Source of the DNA: Syngnathus acus
Lineage: Eukaryota; Chordata; Actinopteri; Syngnathiformes; Syngnathidae
Assembly: GCF_901709675.1 (NCBI RefSeq)
Contig: NC_051090.1
Location: forward strand, 8,635,842 to 8,699,841
DNA length: 64,000 nt
Reading direction: 5' to 3'
The number at the start of each line of letters is the position of its first letter. Position 1 is the stretch's first letter. Positions 12,401-23,543 of the stretch are shown here, in pieces. Below the pieces are notes generated by a model. That model was not told where the DNA came from. It made no database searches and saw only the letters and a list, made by a program, of their open reading frames with translations. The position numbers and the translations under genes are program-made.

Positions 12401-15400
12401 TCTGAAGCCAAAGTTACTATTCTTTTTCCCTCAAGGCGTCCAATTGGCTCAACCGAGTCCTTCAACATAGTACTTTGACTAACGTCATCCAGGAAGCCTT
12501 GTTCATCAGTCTGCCAACTCTCGTGTCTGTCTTGATAAATTACAAGCCACTTTTGTGATACTTTCTTTGCTCTTGATTTCCCATGTTGGACCGCACAGTT
12601 GAAGGCCAATAAACCACGTTGCCAAATATCAAACATACTATTTATCGTGAGGAAAAAAAAAAGAGCTTTCTTTTTTTGACTGTCAGTTAATCCTGTTTGG
12701 CTAGAGTAGACATCCACAACTGTCATTAGCATCTTTTACACAGAGGTTGCATAAAAGTGCCATGAACATGAAACTTACATTGTGCCACCTCTTTTATTTT
12801 TACAGGTTATTCATGAACACAAGCAAAAATAGCATTCAAATTTATGAAGCATTTTGTGTGTGTTTAATTACACAATTAATACACTCAAATAATGATGCAG
12901 TGCAAAAAGACAATAGTCTTGGTGTCCCTTTTTAGGTGATCTTGGGAGGAGGGAGGATGTACATGACACCAAAAGGAACTTCCGACCCTGAGTATCCAGC
13001 CTCCAACTCTCGCAAGGGGGACCGGAAAGACCGGAGGAACCTTATAGACGTCTGGTTGAAGGCTAAACCAGTAAGGTCATCTTTTTTTTTTTTTTCCCCA
13101 AACACAAGTAGTATGTTTTTCATTACACACAAGGAGATACGTATGACAATGTAGATTTTGTCTATGTCTTTCAGAACAAGAATTCACACTATGTTTGGCA
13201 CAGGAAGGAGTTTGATGAAATAAACGTTGAAACTACTGATCGACTCATGGGTGGGTAACTTGCAATGCAAATAGGACATGAAACTATATTAATGCATTGG
13301 CAACGTTCTACACACACATCCAGTACTTGCATATCTGTGTCTAGGCTACCATTTTATCTTGTGTTGTAAAACTGTTCCAGGGTTCAGAAAGAACACATCC
13401 ACTTGAATCTTAACAGCTATATGAAGTCATCAAAGCGTGCAACTCTAAATTGATAGCTGTATTTTGTTATCGCCTTGCCATGGTGATAAGAACCCAAGGG
13501 CACGTTTCTTGTTCTATGCACCATGCACCATCGTGTCTGTCATCTTCTGTTTGGCCAAATAAGTAAAAGTTTATAGTTTATATTATCAAGGTTTGGAAGC
13601 ATCGTTCGACCATGTTGCTTCATCGCTATTTCACTCATCACCATGTTGCTTCATCACTATTTCACTCATCACCATTACTTTGCATTTGCACGAGCACTTA
13701 GCCACAACTATTTATTGATGCATTGGTCGTCAATATTCATTTTAAGCCATTTCAGATTCTAGAGCACTTGGTGAATACCATGGGCCAAATATATTATTTT
13801 CTCTGTTTTGTTTCTATTGCTGTCATAGTGCTACAAAATTTATTTCTAAGTCTCACCTTCCTTGCATGTGAACAACTTAGCATTTGCTGCCAACCTTGCT
13901 AAAGTCACCTGTTAAGAATTAAATGTGTTAACAACATGTTTTTCCAAGCATTCACTCCACATTATTAAACTTATGTTTCCACCACTTTTACTTTTTGGGT
14001 GTTGCTACAACAAACAAACAACGCCAGATGAGTGTCTTTTTCAGTCAAATGTCCTGCTTTTCTTTTTAATGTAAAATTTCGGCATATATTTGCAATATCA
14101 TTTTTCTATTGATCCAAAATGTACATGTCTCATTGAATCTTTGAAAGACTACTCGAAACAGCATCTAGCTTCTCGCTTTTCTTTGTTCCAGGTCTGTTTG
14201 AGCCAAAGGATATGAGATTTGAAGTTTTCCGAAATGCCACCAGGGACCCTTCAATTGTGGAGATGACTGAGAAAGCCATTCAGATCCTGAGCAAGAATCC
14301 AAAAGGCTATTTTCTTTTTGTGGAAGATGAGTACTTGATATTAGTAGTAGAACTGAAATACTTTTACACTATAAATAGCAGAAGTATTGAGAAATACCTA
14401 ATCAATGAACTATGGTGAATTAAGTCTGAGCTCATTATCTGCTTTCAGTTCATATTTAGCCTGATTTAGAACTTATCAGTACATGAATTATATTCTCTTC
14501 TTCCATTACGAGGGAGAATTGATCATGGACACCACGATGGCATAGCCAAACTTGCACTGACAGAGGCCGTGATGTTTGATCGAGCAATCGATCGAGCTTC
14601 TCAGCTCACCAGAGAATCTGATACACTGACTGTCGTCACGGCTGACCACTCGCATGTTTTCACTTTTGGCGGCAACACACCCCGAGGAAATCCAATCTTT
14701 GGTATGACTCGTTTAAATTCATGTTCTGTTAGACCGGTATATGATTATTCTCAATCACCATGTTGTTATTTTTTTTCATGTTGGCAACTCAGGGCTAGCA
14801 CCAAAAAAAGCAGATGACCAAATGCCTTTCACCAGCATCCTGTACGCCAACGGCCCCGGTTATGTGCATATAAATGGAACCAGAGGGAACATCACGATGG
14901 TGGATTACTGTAAGGACATGATAATAACTTTCAGATGCAGAACTTGTCTCTGCTTGGGTGTATTGATTTAATTATAGCTTGCATTCAATCACTGGGAAGC
15001 AAAAGTTCAGCTATAATATTTATAGGATTCACTGTGCTCTGCTCTGTTTAGTTTTAAACTCTTGGTATAAATGTACAGTTTAATATCCACCTAAAAAAAC
15101 TTTGGTGTTTCTTTGTGAAAGACTGTACAAGCACTGATCCGGTTCCTCCTGTTCTGTCCCATTTGACTCAGTCATTGCATTAGATACTTGGTGTATGTGT
15201 TACACTTTCTTAGGATGAATTATTTTTATAAGACATACATTTTGTCTGCGTGAATATAACAATCGTAAAACCATCTGTTTTGACAGGTGAAACGCATCTG
15301 GTACCTCGGTTAGCTTGTGATTACAATTGAGGGAGTCATTTGTAAAATATATTTGTTTTGAAAACATGAACATTTTATTCTGATAAAAGTACATAAAAGT

Positions 15401-16061
15401 TTGGCTTTTTTTGTAAATATGATAGAAACCATCATCCTATGGAAAATACTAAAAAAAGAGAGGGGCCCAGATTTGCTTGATTTACTGAACATGGGTTCAT
15501 TGAACATTGTTCATGGGTGTCTAAAAATACACCAAGTGCCCAGAAAGACACATGTTAGATTTAATAGTATGAACTTAGGTAGTGATTCAGTTGCACTGGA
15601 ACGGATCGTATTCACACTAGTAAATGAGGCTTGCAATTATGGTTGAAAAGTTAAGTAGTTAATTATCTTACTGGCAAAAGCAAGATCTCACCCTGAGTCC
15701 TGTGGATTTATGATGTTTCTGTGTTTTCTTTGTGCTTTCATAAGCTTAGAGCTCAGTTATATTCTCCTTTCTACCAATTTTATTTGCAGATGACGAGGAG
15801 TACATGCAGCAGGCCGCCGTTCCTCTTGATGCTGAGACGCATGGTGGCGAGGATGTCGCCATTTACGCCAAAGGCCCCATGGCTCACCTCTTCCACGGGG
15901 TCAAAGAACAGAACTATGTGGCTCATGTTATGGCCTATGCTGCTTGTTTGGAACCCTATACAGACTGTCCCCCTCAAACTCATTCCCACACGTCCAGGGC
16001 GTGTGTGCACACGTTCTCAAATCTAATTTTTTTACTAATTGCCTTCTGGCTATCCGGATGA
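6478..16061 (+). CDS. alpi: intestinal-type alkaline phosphatase, tandem copy 1 (11 coding exons, 536 aa)
   Basis: Exons: 6478-6571, 6956-7081, 9285-9400, 10517-10691, 11629-11801, 12936-13070, 13175-13250, 14192-14326, 14510-14701, 14793-14909, 15790-16061; 1611 nt. The protein is a secretory-pathway, GPI-anchored Zn/Mg phosphomonoesterase. It has an N-terminal signal peptide (about residues 1-28), metal ligand D73 (LGDG), catalytic S123, the HASPA loop with its Ser, an active-site Arg in SRSWYSD, E343/D348/H352 in [12 protein letters not shown]389-H390 (TADHSH) and H464 (THGGED). The hydrophobic tail ([14 protein letters not shown]) fits a GPI-attachment signal. Length is close to human ALPI (528). 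Oddities: DSAST replaces the usual DSAGT (G to S at 125), AYHCG replaces AYLCG, and intron 8 is AT-AC rather than GT-AG. It resembles intestinal/placental forms more than the tissue-nonspecific enzyme overall, but the exact orthologue (alpi or alp3) is unresolved. Confidence 0.95.
7390..7712 (+). mobile_element. tRNA-derived SINE in intron 2 of phosphatase copy 1
   Basis: The head has RNA polymerase III promoter boxes: A box in TGGCCTAGTGGTAGAGTG at about 7400-7417 and B box GGTTCAAACCC at about 7443-7453. A long unrelated body with GGGTTAAATGCAGAGGACAA follows, ending in an ACTTTAAACTTAAAC-type simple tail. This is the layout of a teleost tRNA-SINE, in the same orientation as the gene. Exact ends and target duplication are not certain. 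Confidence 0.8.
11191..11239. repeat. (GT/GC)n microsatellite in intron 4 of phosphatase copy 1
   Basis: Alternating GTGTGC units; the translated Cys/Val ORF is an artefact. Confidence 0.85.
11270..11576. mobile_element. TA-type MITE, copy 2
   Basis: The ends CCGTATTTTCCGCACG and GTGCAGAAAATACGG are inverted and flanked by TA on each side (11268-11269 and 11577-11578). Internal units AAGGCGCACCGGATTATAA repeat several times. It lies in intron 4 of phosphatase copy 1, ending 52 bp before exon 5. The middle contains GC-rich sequence (GGCCCGCGGGCCGGAC) not seen in copies 1 and 3. Confidence 0.85.
13610..13671. repeat. two-unit 31-bp tandem repeat in intron 7 of phosphatase copy 1
   Basis: Two adjacent units beginning CCATGTTGCTTCATC differ at one position (G to A). 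Probably a local slippage duplication. Confidence 0.8.
14327..14509 (+). other. AT-AC intron (intron 8, phosphatase copy 1)
   Basis: Exon 8 ends GTG GAA G and the next bases are ATGAGT. Exon 9 must begin GA GGG AGA to give VEGGRIDHG, and the bases before it are a good pyrimidine tract ending CCATTAC. So the intron is bounded by AT and AC in phase 1, the phase used at this site in vertebrate ALP genes. The donor resembles the U2-type AG/ATAAGT class, not the U12 ATATCC class. No GT-AG pair tested here keeps the frame: the nearest GT (14331) with the nearest AG gives a shift into a stop. Confidence 0.8.
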
Positions 16062-16726
16062 CATCAACAATAGAAATGCATCAATTCACAGAGGTATAAT
16101 GCAAGTAAGTGCATAGCATCTTTGCAGCAAGGAATAATTGAAGTAAATGTGTATTGAGCCATCTCACTTGAAATTCAAGCTATTCAGACATCATATATGC
16201 ATATATGCAAGCAAGAAAAACAATGTTTTAGGTAAACACCAGTCAACCATTGGAATATGCAAAGCTTTATCTGGTTATTTCATATAAAGCAATATTGTCA
16301 TAGTATGTTGTTACAAAAATATGCTGGTCAGGTTTCTGTCCTACTCTCATCATTCCAATTATTTACACATGAATCTGAGGTTGACACACCGAGAATAACT
16401 TGAAGTCAACAAGGATAACTGTTCACTTTGTTGATGCACATGTTGACACTGAATGAAGGGCTGGACTCTAAACCAGGAACCAGCTTGCCACGCCAAGCTC
16501 GAACACCAATAGAACTTAAGAATTTGTAATGGTACTGTATGTATTTTCCAGGTTTTTATAATTTTTTTTTAATGAAATTTTATCACATCTTCACCTCATG
16601 GGCAACACATTTAATTTTTTTGTTTGTCCGAGTTGCTGTCACTAATCTATTTTCATTGTCCGTTAATGTATTATAAATGCAAAATGTATTTTTATACAAT
16701 GTCTGTGCAGAATGTCAGATTGAAAA

Positions 16727-16732
16727 AATAAA
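16727..16732 (+). terminator. poly(A) signal of phosphatase copy 1
   Basis: AATAAA 666 bp after the stop codon, in an AT-rich 3' UTR with no other feature. Confidence 0.6.
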
Positions 16733-17336
16733 CAAATTAAATTAAATACACTTTTTTGTAAGTTTGCATGTTCCTTATCATTGTTCACTCATAATAATCA
16801 TGTACTTCCGTATCTTTTTAAGTAATTGACCTTCACCTCGTTAGTTACATATTTCTAAATTTCAGCAATTACCTTAACAAATGTACAGTATACTGTTATC
16901 TATTTAAGCACAAAGTTCTGATTTCACTTTCCAAGTTGTTTAAATAAATCTAGTATATTTTCCTCCAATAAACTGTCCATAATGTAATCTACTGGAAATT
17001 TGAAACTCTACTGTTATGATCATCATAAGGATATAATGATCATGAGTACAAATAAGATAAATAAGATAATAGACCACTACAACGCCACTAACACACCCAA
17101 TGTTGCGCAAGTGATCATATTTGCACGTGGCGATTACACATATCATATATTGGAAACATTTGTTGCATGCTTTTTCCATGTTTCGGGTCATGTTTACTAG
17201 AAGCCTTGTAAAGAATAAACAATGAAAGGCCAAGAAACCTACTGATTTAGCGCCCCTACTCCAGTCCCATATGTTCTTCCTTCTTTTCTGCCTGTTGTAA
17301 AAGATACGTATGTGCCCTTTGTTCCTTAAGTGTGGT

Positions 17337-17345
17337 TATAAAAAG
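17337..17345 (+). promoter_or_regulatory. TATA box of alkaline phosphatase copy 2
   Basis: TATAAAAAG, a strong TATA match, lies 40 bp upstream of the start codon at 17385. This implies a very short 5' UTR of about 10-20 nt. Confidence 0.65.
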
Positions 17346-17384
17346 ACCAAGGTGTGTTTTCCCTTGTGCATTATTTCCAAAGAC

Positions 17385-20300
17385 ATGGCTGGGTTGTATT
17401 TGTTGGTTTCGTGCGGATTACTGGTTTTCATTTCAATCCAGGGGACTGACTCTGTTTACGGTAAACATTTATCACTCATTTCATAATTGCTCATTATAGT
17501 TATTTATTTGGACTTCTGGGAATACATATGGACCTGAACAGTAAAATGTTGACAGCAAATTATTTTTCATTCTCTTTAATTATCGGAATAGTCCAAATTG
17601 ACTTCTGGATGGTACTCACTCATTGTTTCTTTCGTCCATAAAGAGGAAGAGCTCCATGCTAGTTACTGGAATCACAAAGGGAAGGAAGCCCTTCACACTG
17701 CTCTCAACATTCAGCCTAATCTCCACCAAGCCAAGAACACCATCCTCTTCCTGGGGGACGGTGAGTTGAGAGACGACATTATCTCCCTAATTAAACAGCC
17801 TATTTGAATTAGTAAGGTAAGTGAGCCATGGAAGTGAAAGTTTAATCACTATGGTAGTACAGATCTCAAATGAAGTGATCAAATTATATTAGGGTATTAT
17901 GGCAGAGAGAGGTGACTTATGACTTGTTCTTCAGCAAAGGTCTTCGATAACACACATTTTCTAATGGCCTTGTAGAGAACAGAAACATTGGAGTATGGAT
18001 GGAGGGATGGATAGTATTATTGTGGCAATATCTATAAAATGTCTGTCCTTTTATGTCTTCATGAAGGGGCAATTAAAGGTTCATTTTCTTCTCCTAATTC
18101 CCCTTCCTGTCTAATCATATTGTACAATAACTTTTATTGCTCATCTTCATCTGTTTATTCTTTGAGCAAAGATCAGTAATCTACATTTCTTATCATTTCA
18201 AATCTGTGCATTTACAACATCAAATTCAAAAGTACATGCTGAGAACCACTATTTGGATTTTTTCGGTTTTGCTTTTTTTTTTATTTGTCGTTGCCTGTTG
18301 TGGATAACATTTGATCGTCCTATGAAAATCATATTCTTGAAAACAATATGGAGAATAAATCCAACAAGGCCAACAATACAGAACTATATCCCTTGTCCAT
18401 AATAACTAACATGGGAATTTTGCGGTGTTCATAAAGTGAAACGGCAGTCTTGTAGTGTGGTTGTCGATGTTATCTAATTCAGGATTCCCACCCGTTTCCA
18501 GGTATGGGAGTAACAACAGTTACTGCTGCTCGCATTCTCAAAGGCCAAATGGCAGGACACTCTGGAGAAGAGACCAGTTTGGTCATGGATACCTTCCCTC
18601 ATGTGGCATTTTCTAAGGTCAGTAGACTCATCATAACTCGGGTTACAAATACAAGATGCTGAACATTAGGACCATATATGTATAACCCTAAGCACCATGA
18701 CAAAAAATGAGTTTGTTGTTGTGCTTGTCCTTGCAGACATACAACATAGACCAACAAATGCCAGATAGTGCTGGAACAGCCACTGCATACCTTTGTGGAG
18801 TAAAAGCCAATTATGGCACCCTGGGAGTCACTGCTGCCACTCCAAGGTACAACTGCAGTGCCACCTATGGGAATGAAGTCACATCTGTGCTGTATCGGGC
18901 CAAGAAAGAAGGTACTATTTGGTTTTTGCTAATTATTGTTAGTCACCTACTCCAAATCGCCTCACAGAAAGTAATATAATAATAATATAAACAAATATGT
19001 AATATTAACAGCCCAGAAGTGTCCCACATGATCATTTGGAGCAGTCTATAATAAATATGCATATAATAATACCACATAACTATGAATATGTTGAATGATG
19101 ATTAACATTAAATGTATTTGTTTGTGTAAAATTTTAATCACGTTGTACAGACTTTACTTGCTTTGCTAACCGAGCAGAGGACATACATTTTTAACTTTTT
19201 TTTTTTTTCGCATCTGGGTTGAATTTTGAATCTGATTGGTTTAAGGAGTTTTGTTCTGTTTTATTGCTTTTAACCATAAGAAGTACAGTACAGTACTTTT
19301 TCTCACATTTACCGTGCTCCACATCAGCAAACTATAAAAGCAAGAGAAGACGAAGGAGACCATGTCACATTTATTGTGTGGCTGTATTTCAGTTTTTATA
19401 GGACAGCAGACGGAAAATGATTCCAAGATAATTACCCTGTATTCAGAGGACGCAAGAGAATAATTGCTGCACGGGGGGGTCACACGTCAGATCGTTTGAG
19501 TCATCTTACCACCCAAAATTGCACACACATGCACATAGTATATACAGATATACCGTAGAATTAAATTTATCACTCTCATTCAGTCATTTGCATTTTGTGA
19601 GGTCTTGCTTGCACAGGAAATACTTTTGCTGATATAGCTGTTTACAATTTTAAATGTGCAAAACGTTTTGGGGGGGTTAATTTTTTTTCTTGTGTTCAAC
19701 ATAAACTTGATGCCGTGATAATTTGGGTTGTACAATGGTGACTATCTATCGTCACAATACAGTAATTCCATCTCAGTTGACTGCTATCTTTAATAATATT
19801 GTAATTGTAATGCTAAATGTATCTCTTCATACCAGACAGAATGGTGTGTCCATGACAAAACTCTGCACAGAAAAATTCGGTATTTTGTATTGATATGATC
19901 ATCTACTACACGAGGATCAAACTCAAGGCCCGGGGGCCAGATACGGCCCGCCACATCATTATATGTGGCCCGCGAAGACAAATTGTGCATCAAATTCGTG
20001 TGTCATTACTAGAATTGCAAATTGTCTTCACTTTTACAAATATCTTTTTTTTTTTTAATTTGACCAGTTTTTACTAGTCTGATTTGAAAACGAGACATTT
20101 GTCGGTTTGTTTTGTAGCTTATACTGTATATAATATGAGGTGCTCATACATTTATTTGGGTTGACAGTCATAATGGCCCTCCGAAAGTAACTATGACTAC
20201 AATGCGGCCCGCGAAAAAAAAGAGTTTGACACCCCTGATCTACTACATTATTGATATGACTATAAATTTTTTTGCTTCAGGGAAATCAGTTGGGATCGTC

Positions 20301-22616
20301 ACTACAACCCGAGTTCAGCATGCATCTCCAGGTGCAAACTATGCTCACACTGCCAACCGTGGTTGGTACGCTGACTCGGATCTCTCCTCTGAGGCTGTTG
20401 CAAATGGCTGTCGAGACATTGCATACCAGCTTGTTCACAATGTTGAGATAAATGTAAGTTTTAAAGCAGAGAACGTATATTATTTACCACTACGGTTCAT
20501 TTACTGTCATTTAGTACTTCAATCAAACAATATTGCTGCTGAAACTGCTAACGTGCCTTATCTAGGTCATACTTGGCGGTGGTCGAGAGTACATGCTTCC
20601 AAGGACCATGCAAGACCCAGAATATCCCAAAGTCCTAGGAGATCGAAATGATGGAACAAATCTTATTGATGAGTGGATGAAGAATAAAAAGGTAAAGGGA
20701 CCATTTTACAAGCGTGCGTGCTTGTGTGGAATAATCTGTGCAGCGTCAAATACAATGAAACATTTTTAGCATAACTTACCAGACAATCCTCATCTTCTAT
20801 AATGGCTTTATTTGTGTTCTTTTCATGACCAACAGAAGGCTAAATATGTTTGGAACAAAAAACAGTTTGATGCTGTCGATCCTAAAAACACAGACTTCCT
20901 TATTGGTAAGTATGGCATCAGGCTTGCATTGTGCACTTTTGTTGATGATTCATTTATTAATCAGTTCAAACTTGTCATCCTCATAATAACTAGTCTTATT
21001 CTCATTGTCTTTTAGGTCTTTTTGAGCCCAAGGACTGTCGCTATGAGATAGAGCGCAATCCGTTAAGTGACCCATCCCTAACTGAGATGACAGAAAAAGC
21101 CATTAGGATTCTTAGCAAAAACCCAAAAGGATATTTTCTTTTCGTGGAAGATAAGTATCATTGTTTGATATCAGATAGAAGCACAAAATACATATAAAGA
21201 TCAATATAATATATGACACGTTTGACCTTAGTGAACTTGTAGTTTGAGAAAGCGTTTGAAAAACTGACCATTTATTTTATTTTGTTGTTGTTGATGTTTT
21301 CAAGAAAGTAAATACCATCATATAACTTGACTTGAAGGCCTGTTATGCGAACCAGTCAAGCTTAAACTCAGTAAAAACAGAAAAACAATTTCAATAAGGT
21401 TTTTTTGAGATCATGTGTAACAGGGATGAGTTAATTTGAGTGACGCACATCTGTGACCTTAGAGTGTTTTGTTTTTGAAATTCAAGGGGGAGAATAGACC
21501 ACGGCCATCATGCCGGGAGGGCCATAAGATCTCTCACAGAGGCTATTGAGTTTGATCGAGCCATTGGGCGAGCTGCTGAACTCACAAGCGAGCTGGACAC
21601 CCTGACAATAGCCACTGCAGACCACTCACATGTCTTCACAATTGGTGGAAATTCAGCCAGAGGAAACTCTATTTTAGGTGATGCTTTTACACTGTGCAGG
21701 AGTTGAGTCAAGAATCACTTTCTGATGCTAATTTTATCATGATCTACAGGAGTTTCCAGGACCATTGCTGAGGACCACAAGCGCTTCACCTTGGCAGGAT
21801 ATGCAAATGGTCCAGGATACCAGTTTTTCAATGGAACTCGTCCAGATGTAAATGAAACTGTTTCAAGTAAGTGGGCTGTTTGCAGAGCCAAAGTAATATA
21901 GTAGCTCCATCTTGTGGTATAACATGTGGAGCCCTGGATGTTAGTGCAGTCTTTCCCAAACTTTATTGCGCCATGACACCCAATTTAAATGACAAAAATA
22001 TCATAGCACACCAGCGAAGAAAACTCTAGAATAATTATGATGTTGTATCAATTTACATAAAATCTGACTCAGTCAACTGGGCAACCTATTCAACTGAACA
22101 TTATGTGTGATATGTGGGTGCTCAAATGTGTACATACAGAATGAGAGGTACTCGATGCACCATTCCTCCTTAAACTCTCAATTAAATTCAAATCTGCAAA
22201 AGACAGATAGTCTTTCGTACTTGAATTATCAGTCGACCATGTTATGCCATCATTCCAATGTACTGTACGCATTCAAATTCAATGTTCTTCAGAAACGTCC
22301 GGAGGACACTTAATCTAATCCACTTTTCCTTTCTCAAACTTCAGCGGATAAGGAGTACCGTCAACAGGCCACAGTCCCGCTGGATTCAGAGACCCATGGT
22401 ATTGAGGATGTGGCTATATATGCCAAAGGTCCAATGTCCCATCTCTTTCATGGGGTCCAAGAACAGAGCTACATTGCCCATGTAATGGCTTATGCAGCTT
22501 GTCTGCCACCTTACGACAACTGCAAACTCAACCATTCGAACCATGCTGGATTCGTCTACCCTAGCTTGCTACTTCTCCTCATTGGCCTAATTATTTCCTC
22601 TGTCACATCGTCATAA
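17385..22616 (+). CDS. alpi: intestinal-type alkaline phosphatase, tandem copy 2 (11 coding exons, 522 aa)
   Basis: Exons: 17385-17460, 17644-17760, 18502-18617, 18737-18911, 20281-20453, 20566-20691, 20836-20905, 21016-21150, 21486-21677, 21750-21866, 22345-22616. The 1569-nt total assumes an AT-AA intron 8; a GT-AG reading (21155/21487) adds one residue. The architecture equals copy 1: exons 3, 4, 5, 8, 9, 10 and 11 have identical lengths, so the two arose by tandem duplication. Visible sites: signal peptide ([20 protein letters not shown]), LGDGMG metal loop, catalytic S114 in the standard DSAGT, HASPG, NRGWY Arg, E329/D334/H338, D375-H376 and H450. THGIED replaces the usual THGGED. The C-terminus ([17 protein letters not shown]) is a GPI-type tail. 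Predicted role: cell-surface phosphomonoesterase acting on phosphate esters, nucleotides or LPS, as in the family. The paralogue name is uncertain. Confidence 0.95.
19910..20238. mobile_element. non-autonomous hAT element with 8-bp target duplication
   Basis: The direct repeat TCTACTAC flanks it exactly (19902-19909 and 20239-20246), the 8-bp duplication typical of hAT transposons. The right end GAGTTTGACACCCCTGA is inverted against a degenerate left end, ACGAGGATCAAACTC. Both sides carry GGCCCG-type sub-terminal motifs. There is no transposase ORF. It sits in intron 4 of phosphatase copy 2, 42 bp before exon 5. Confidence 0.85.
21151..21485 (+). other. non-canonical intron 8 of phosphatase copy 2 (AT-AA, or GT-AG with an inserted residue)
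   Basis: Exon 8 ends GTG GAA G and is followed by ATAAGTATC, again an AT donor exactly where copy 1 has one. To restore VEGGRIDHG, exon 9 must start GG GGG AGA at 21486, making the intron end AA and exon 9 exactly 192 nt as in copy 1. The alternative uses GT at 21156 and AG ending at 21486, giving VEDKGRIDHG with an extra residue between two metal ligands. The sequence alone cannot decide between them. Confidence 0.65.
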
Positions 22617-22909
22617 TCATGTCTGACATCACTTGTTGTTCTAACGAAAGTATGGATGGGCTACTGTTGAGAGTGGAAAATATCATTACAACTTCGTTTT
22701 CAATGTGTATTTATTGACCTTGATCATTGAAATAATTGTTTGTTGTACATTCAAATTAGATGTTTTCTTGTGGCCTGAAGCCATTGTGCTCAATACAATA
22801 TTTACAATATTATACAATACAATGTTATTTATTTTAAAGCAATGTTGTAATTTTTTTGTGAGAATTTGTTGACTATTGATCATATCCATCCATTCAGGCA
22901 CAAAAGGGA

Positions 22910-22915
22910 AATAAA
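22910..22915 (+). terminator. poly(A) signal of phosphatase copy 2
   Basis: AATAAA 294 bp after the stop codon, before the (TG)n tract that separates this gene from ankle1. Confidence 0.55.
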
Positions 22916-23093
22916 CTAAGTGGATATCAGAAATACCTGAAAAATGAACATCGCAGGACTTCAATTATGTCTCCACAGTTTTGGGGCCTACTGAGGTGTG
23001 TCATAATTTCAAAATTAGTTGAAGGGGAACTCTACAAATTATTAATCAGTCAATTAAAATAAAAAAAACATCAGAGAGTAGAATATTTCATTT

Positions 23094-23095
<2 letters not shown>

Positions 23096-23136
<41 letters not shown>
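23096..23136. repeat. (TG)n microsatellite
   Basis: About 20 uninterrupted units between phosphatase copy 2 and ankle1. Confidence 0.95.
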
Positions 23137-23138
<2 letters not shown>

Positions 23139-23189
23139 CAGTAAAAAGTTGGTTTGTTTTGTTGTTTTTGCCCTTTCAACGGTTTAATA

Positions 23190-23543
23190 CTCCAGTCCGG
23201 GAGGTGGCGGTAATGCGCCTAAACGTTGGTAGATAGAACGGGACATCCGCGCTCGTCATCAAAAGGGAGGGTTCTTTGTCCTTGGAGGGAATTTCGTTTG
23301 TTTCGGGAAAAAAATGAAGCAATTATGTTGTCATGATATCAACTTCTAAGGTGTAAAATAATCTTGCATTTAATTATGTAATCGACGCGCATTGAATGCT
23401 TAAGCCGTCCACTGTTGTGCATTTTGCACGAATCGTGCCCGCCGGACGAAACTTTATGGTTTATGTTGCTGCAAAAATGTAAACAATCCCTCCGTGAAAT
23501 GTTAATAACCGAGAATAGATTCATGCGTTAAACGAATCTGGCC
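23190..23543 (+). promoter_or_regulatory. ankle1 promoter / 5' UTR region
   Basis: This 350-bp stretch is richer in CpG than its neighbours (GTCCGGGAGGTGGCGG, CATCCGCGCTCGTCATC, ATCGACGCGC) and has no TATA box. It lies directly before the ankle1 start codon and fits a TATA-less promoter. The transcription start cannot be placed. Confidence 0.45.

Noticed and set aside
14331-14512. GT-AG alternative for intron 8 of phosphatase copy 1
   Set aside because: Using GT at 14331 and AG ending at 14512 shifts the frame to a stop and destroys VEGGRIDHG, so AT-AC is preferred.
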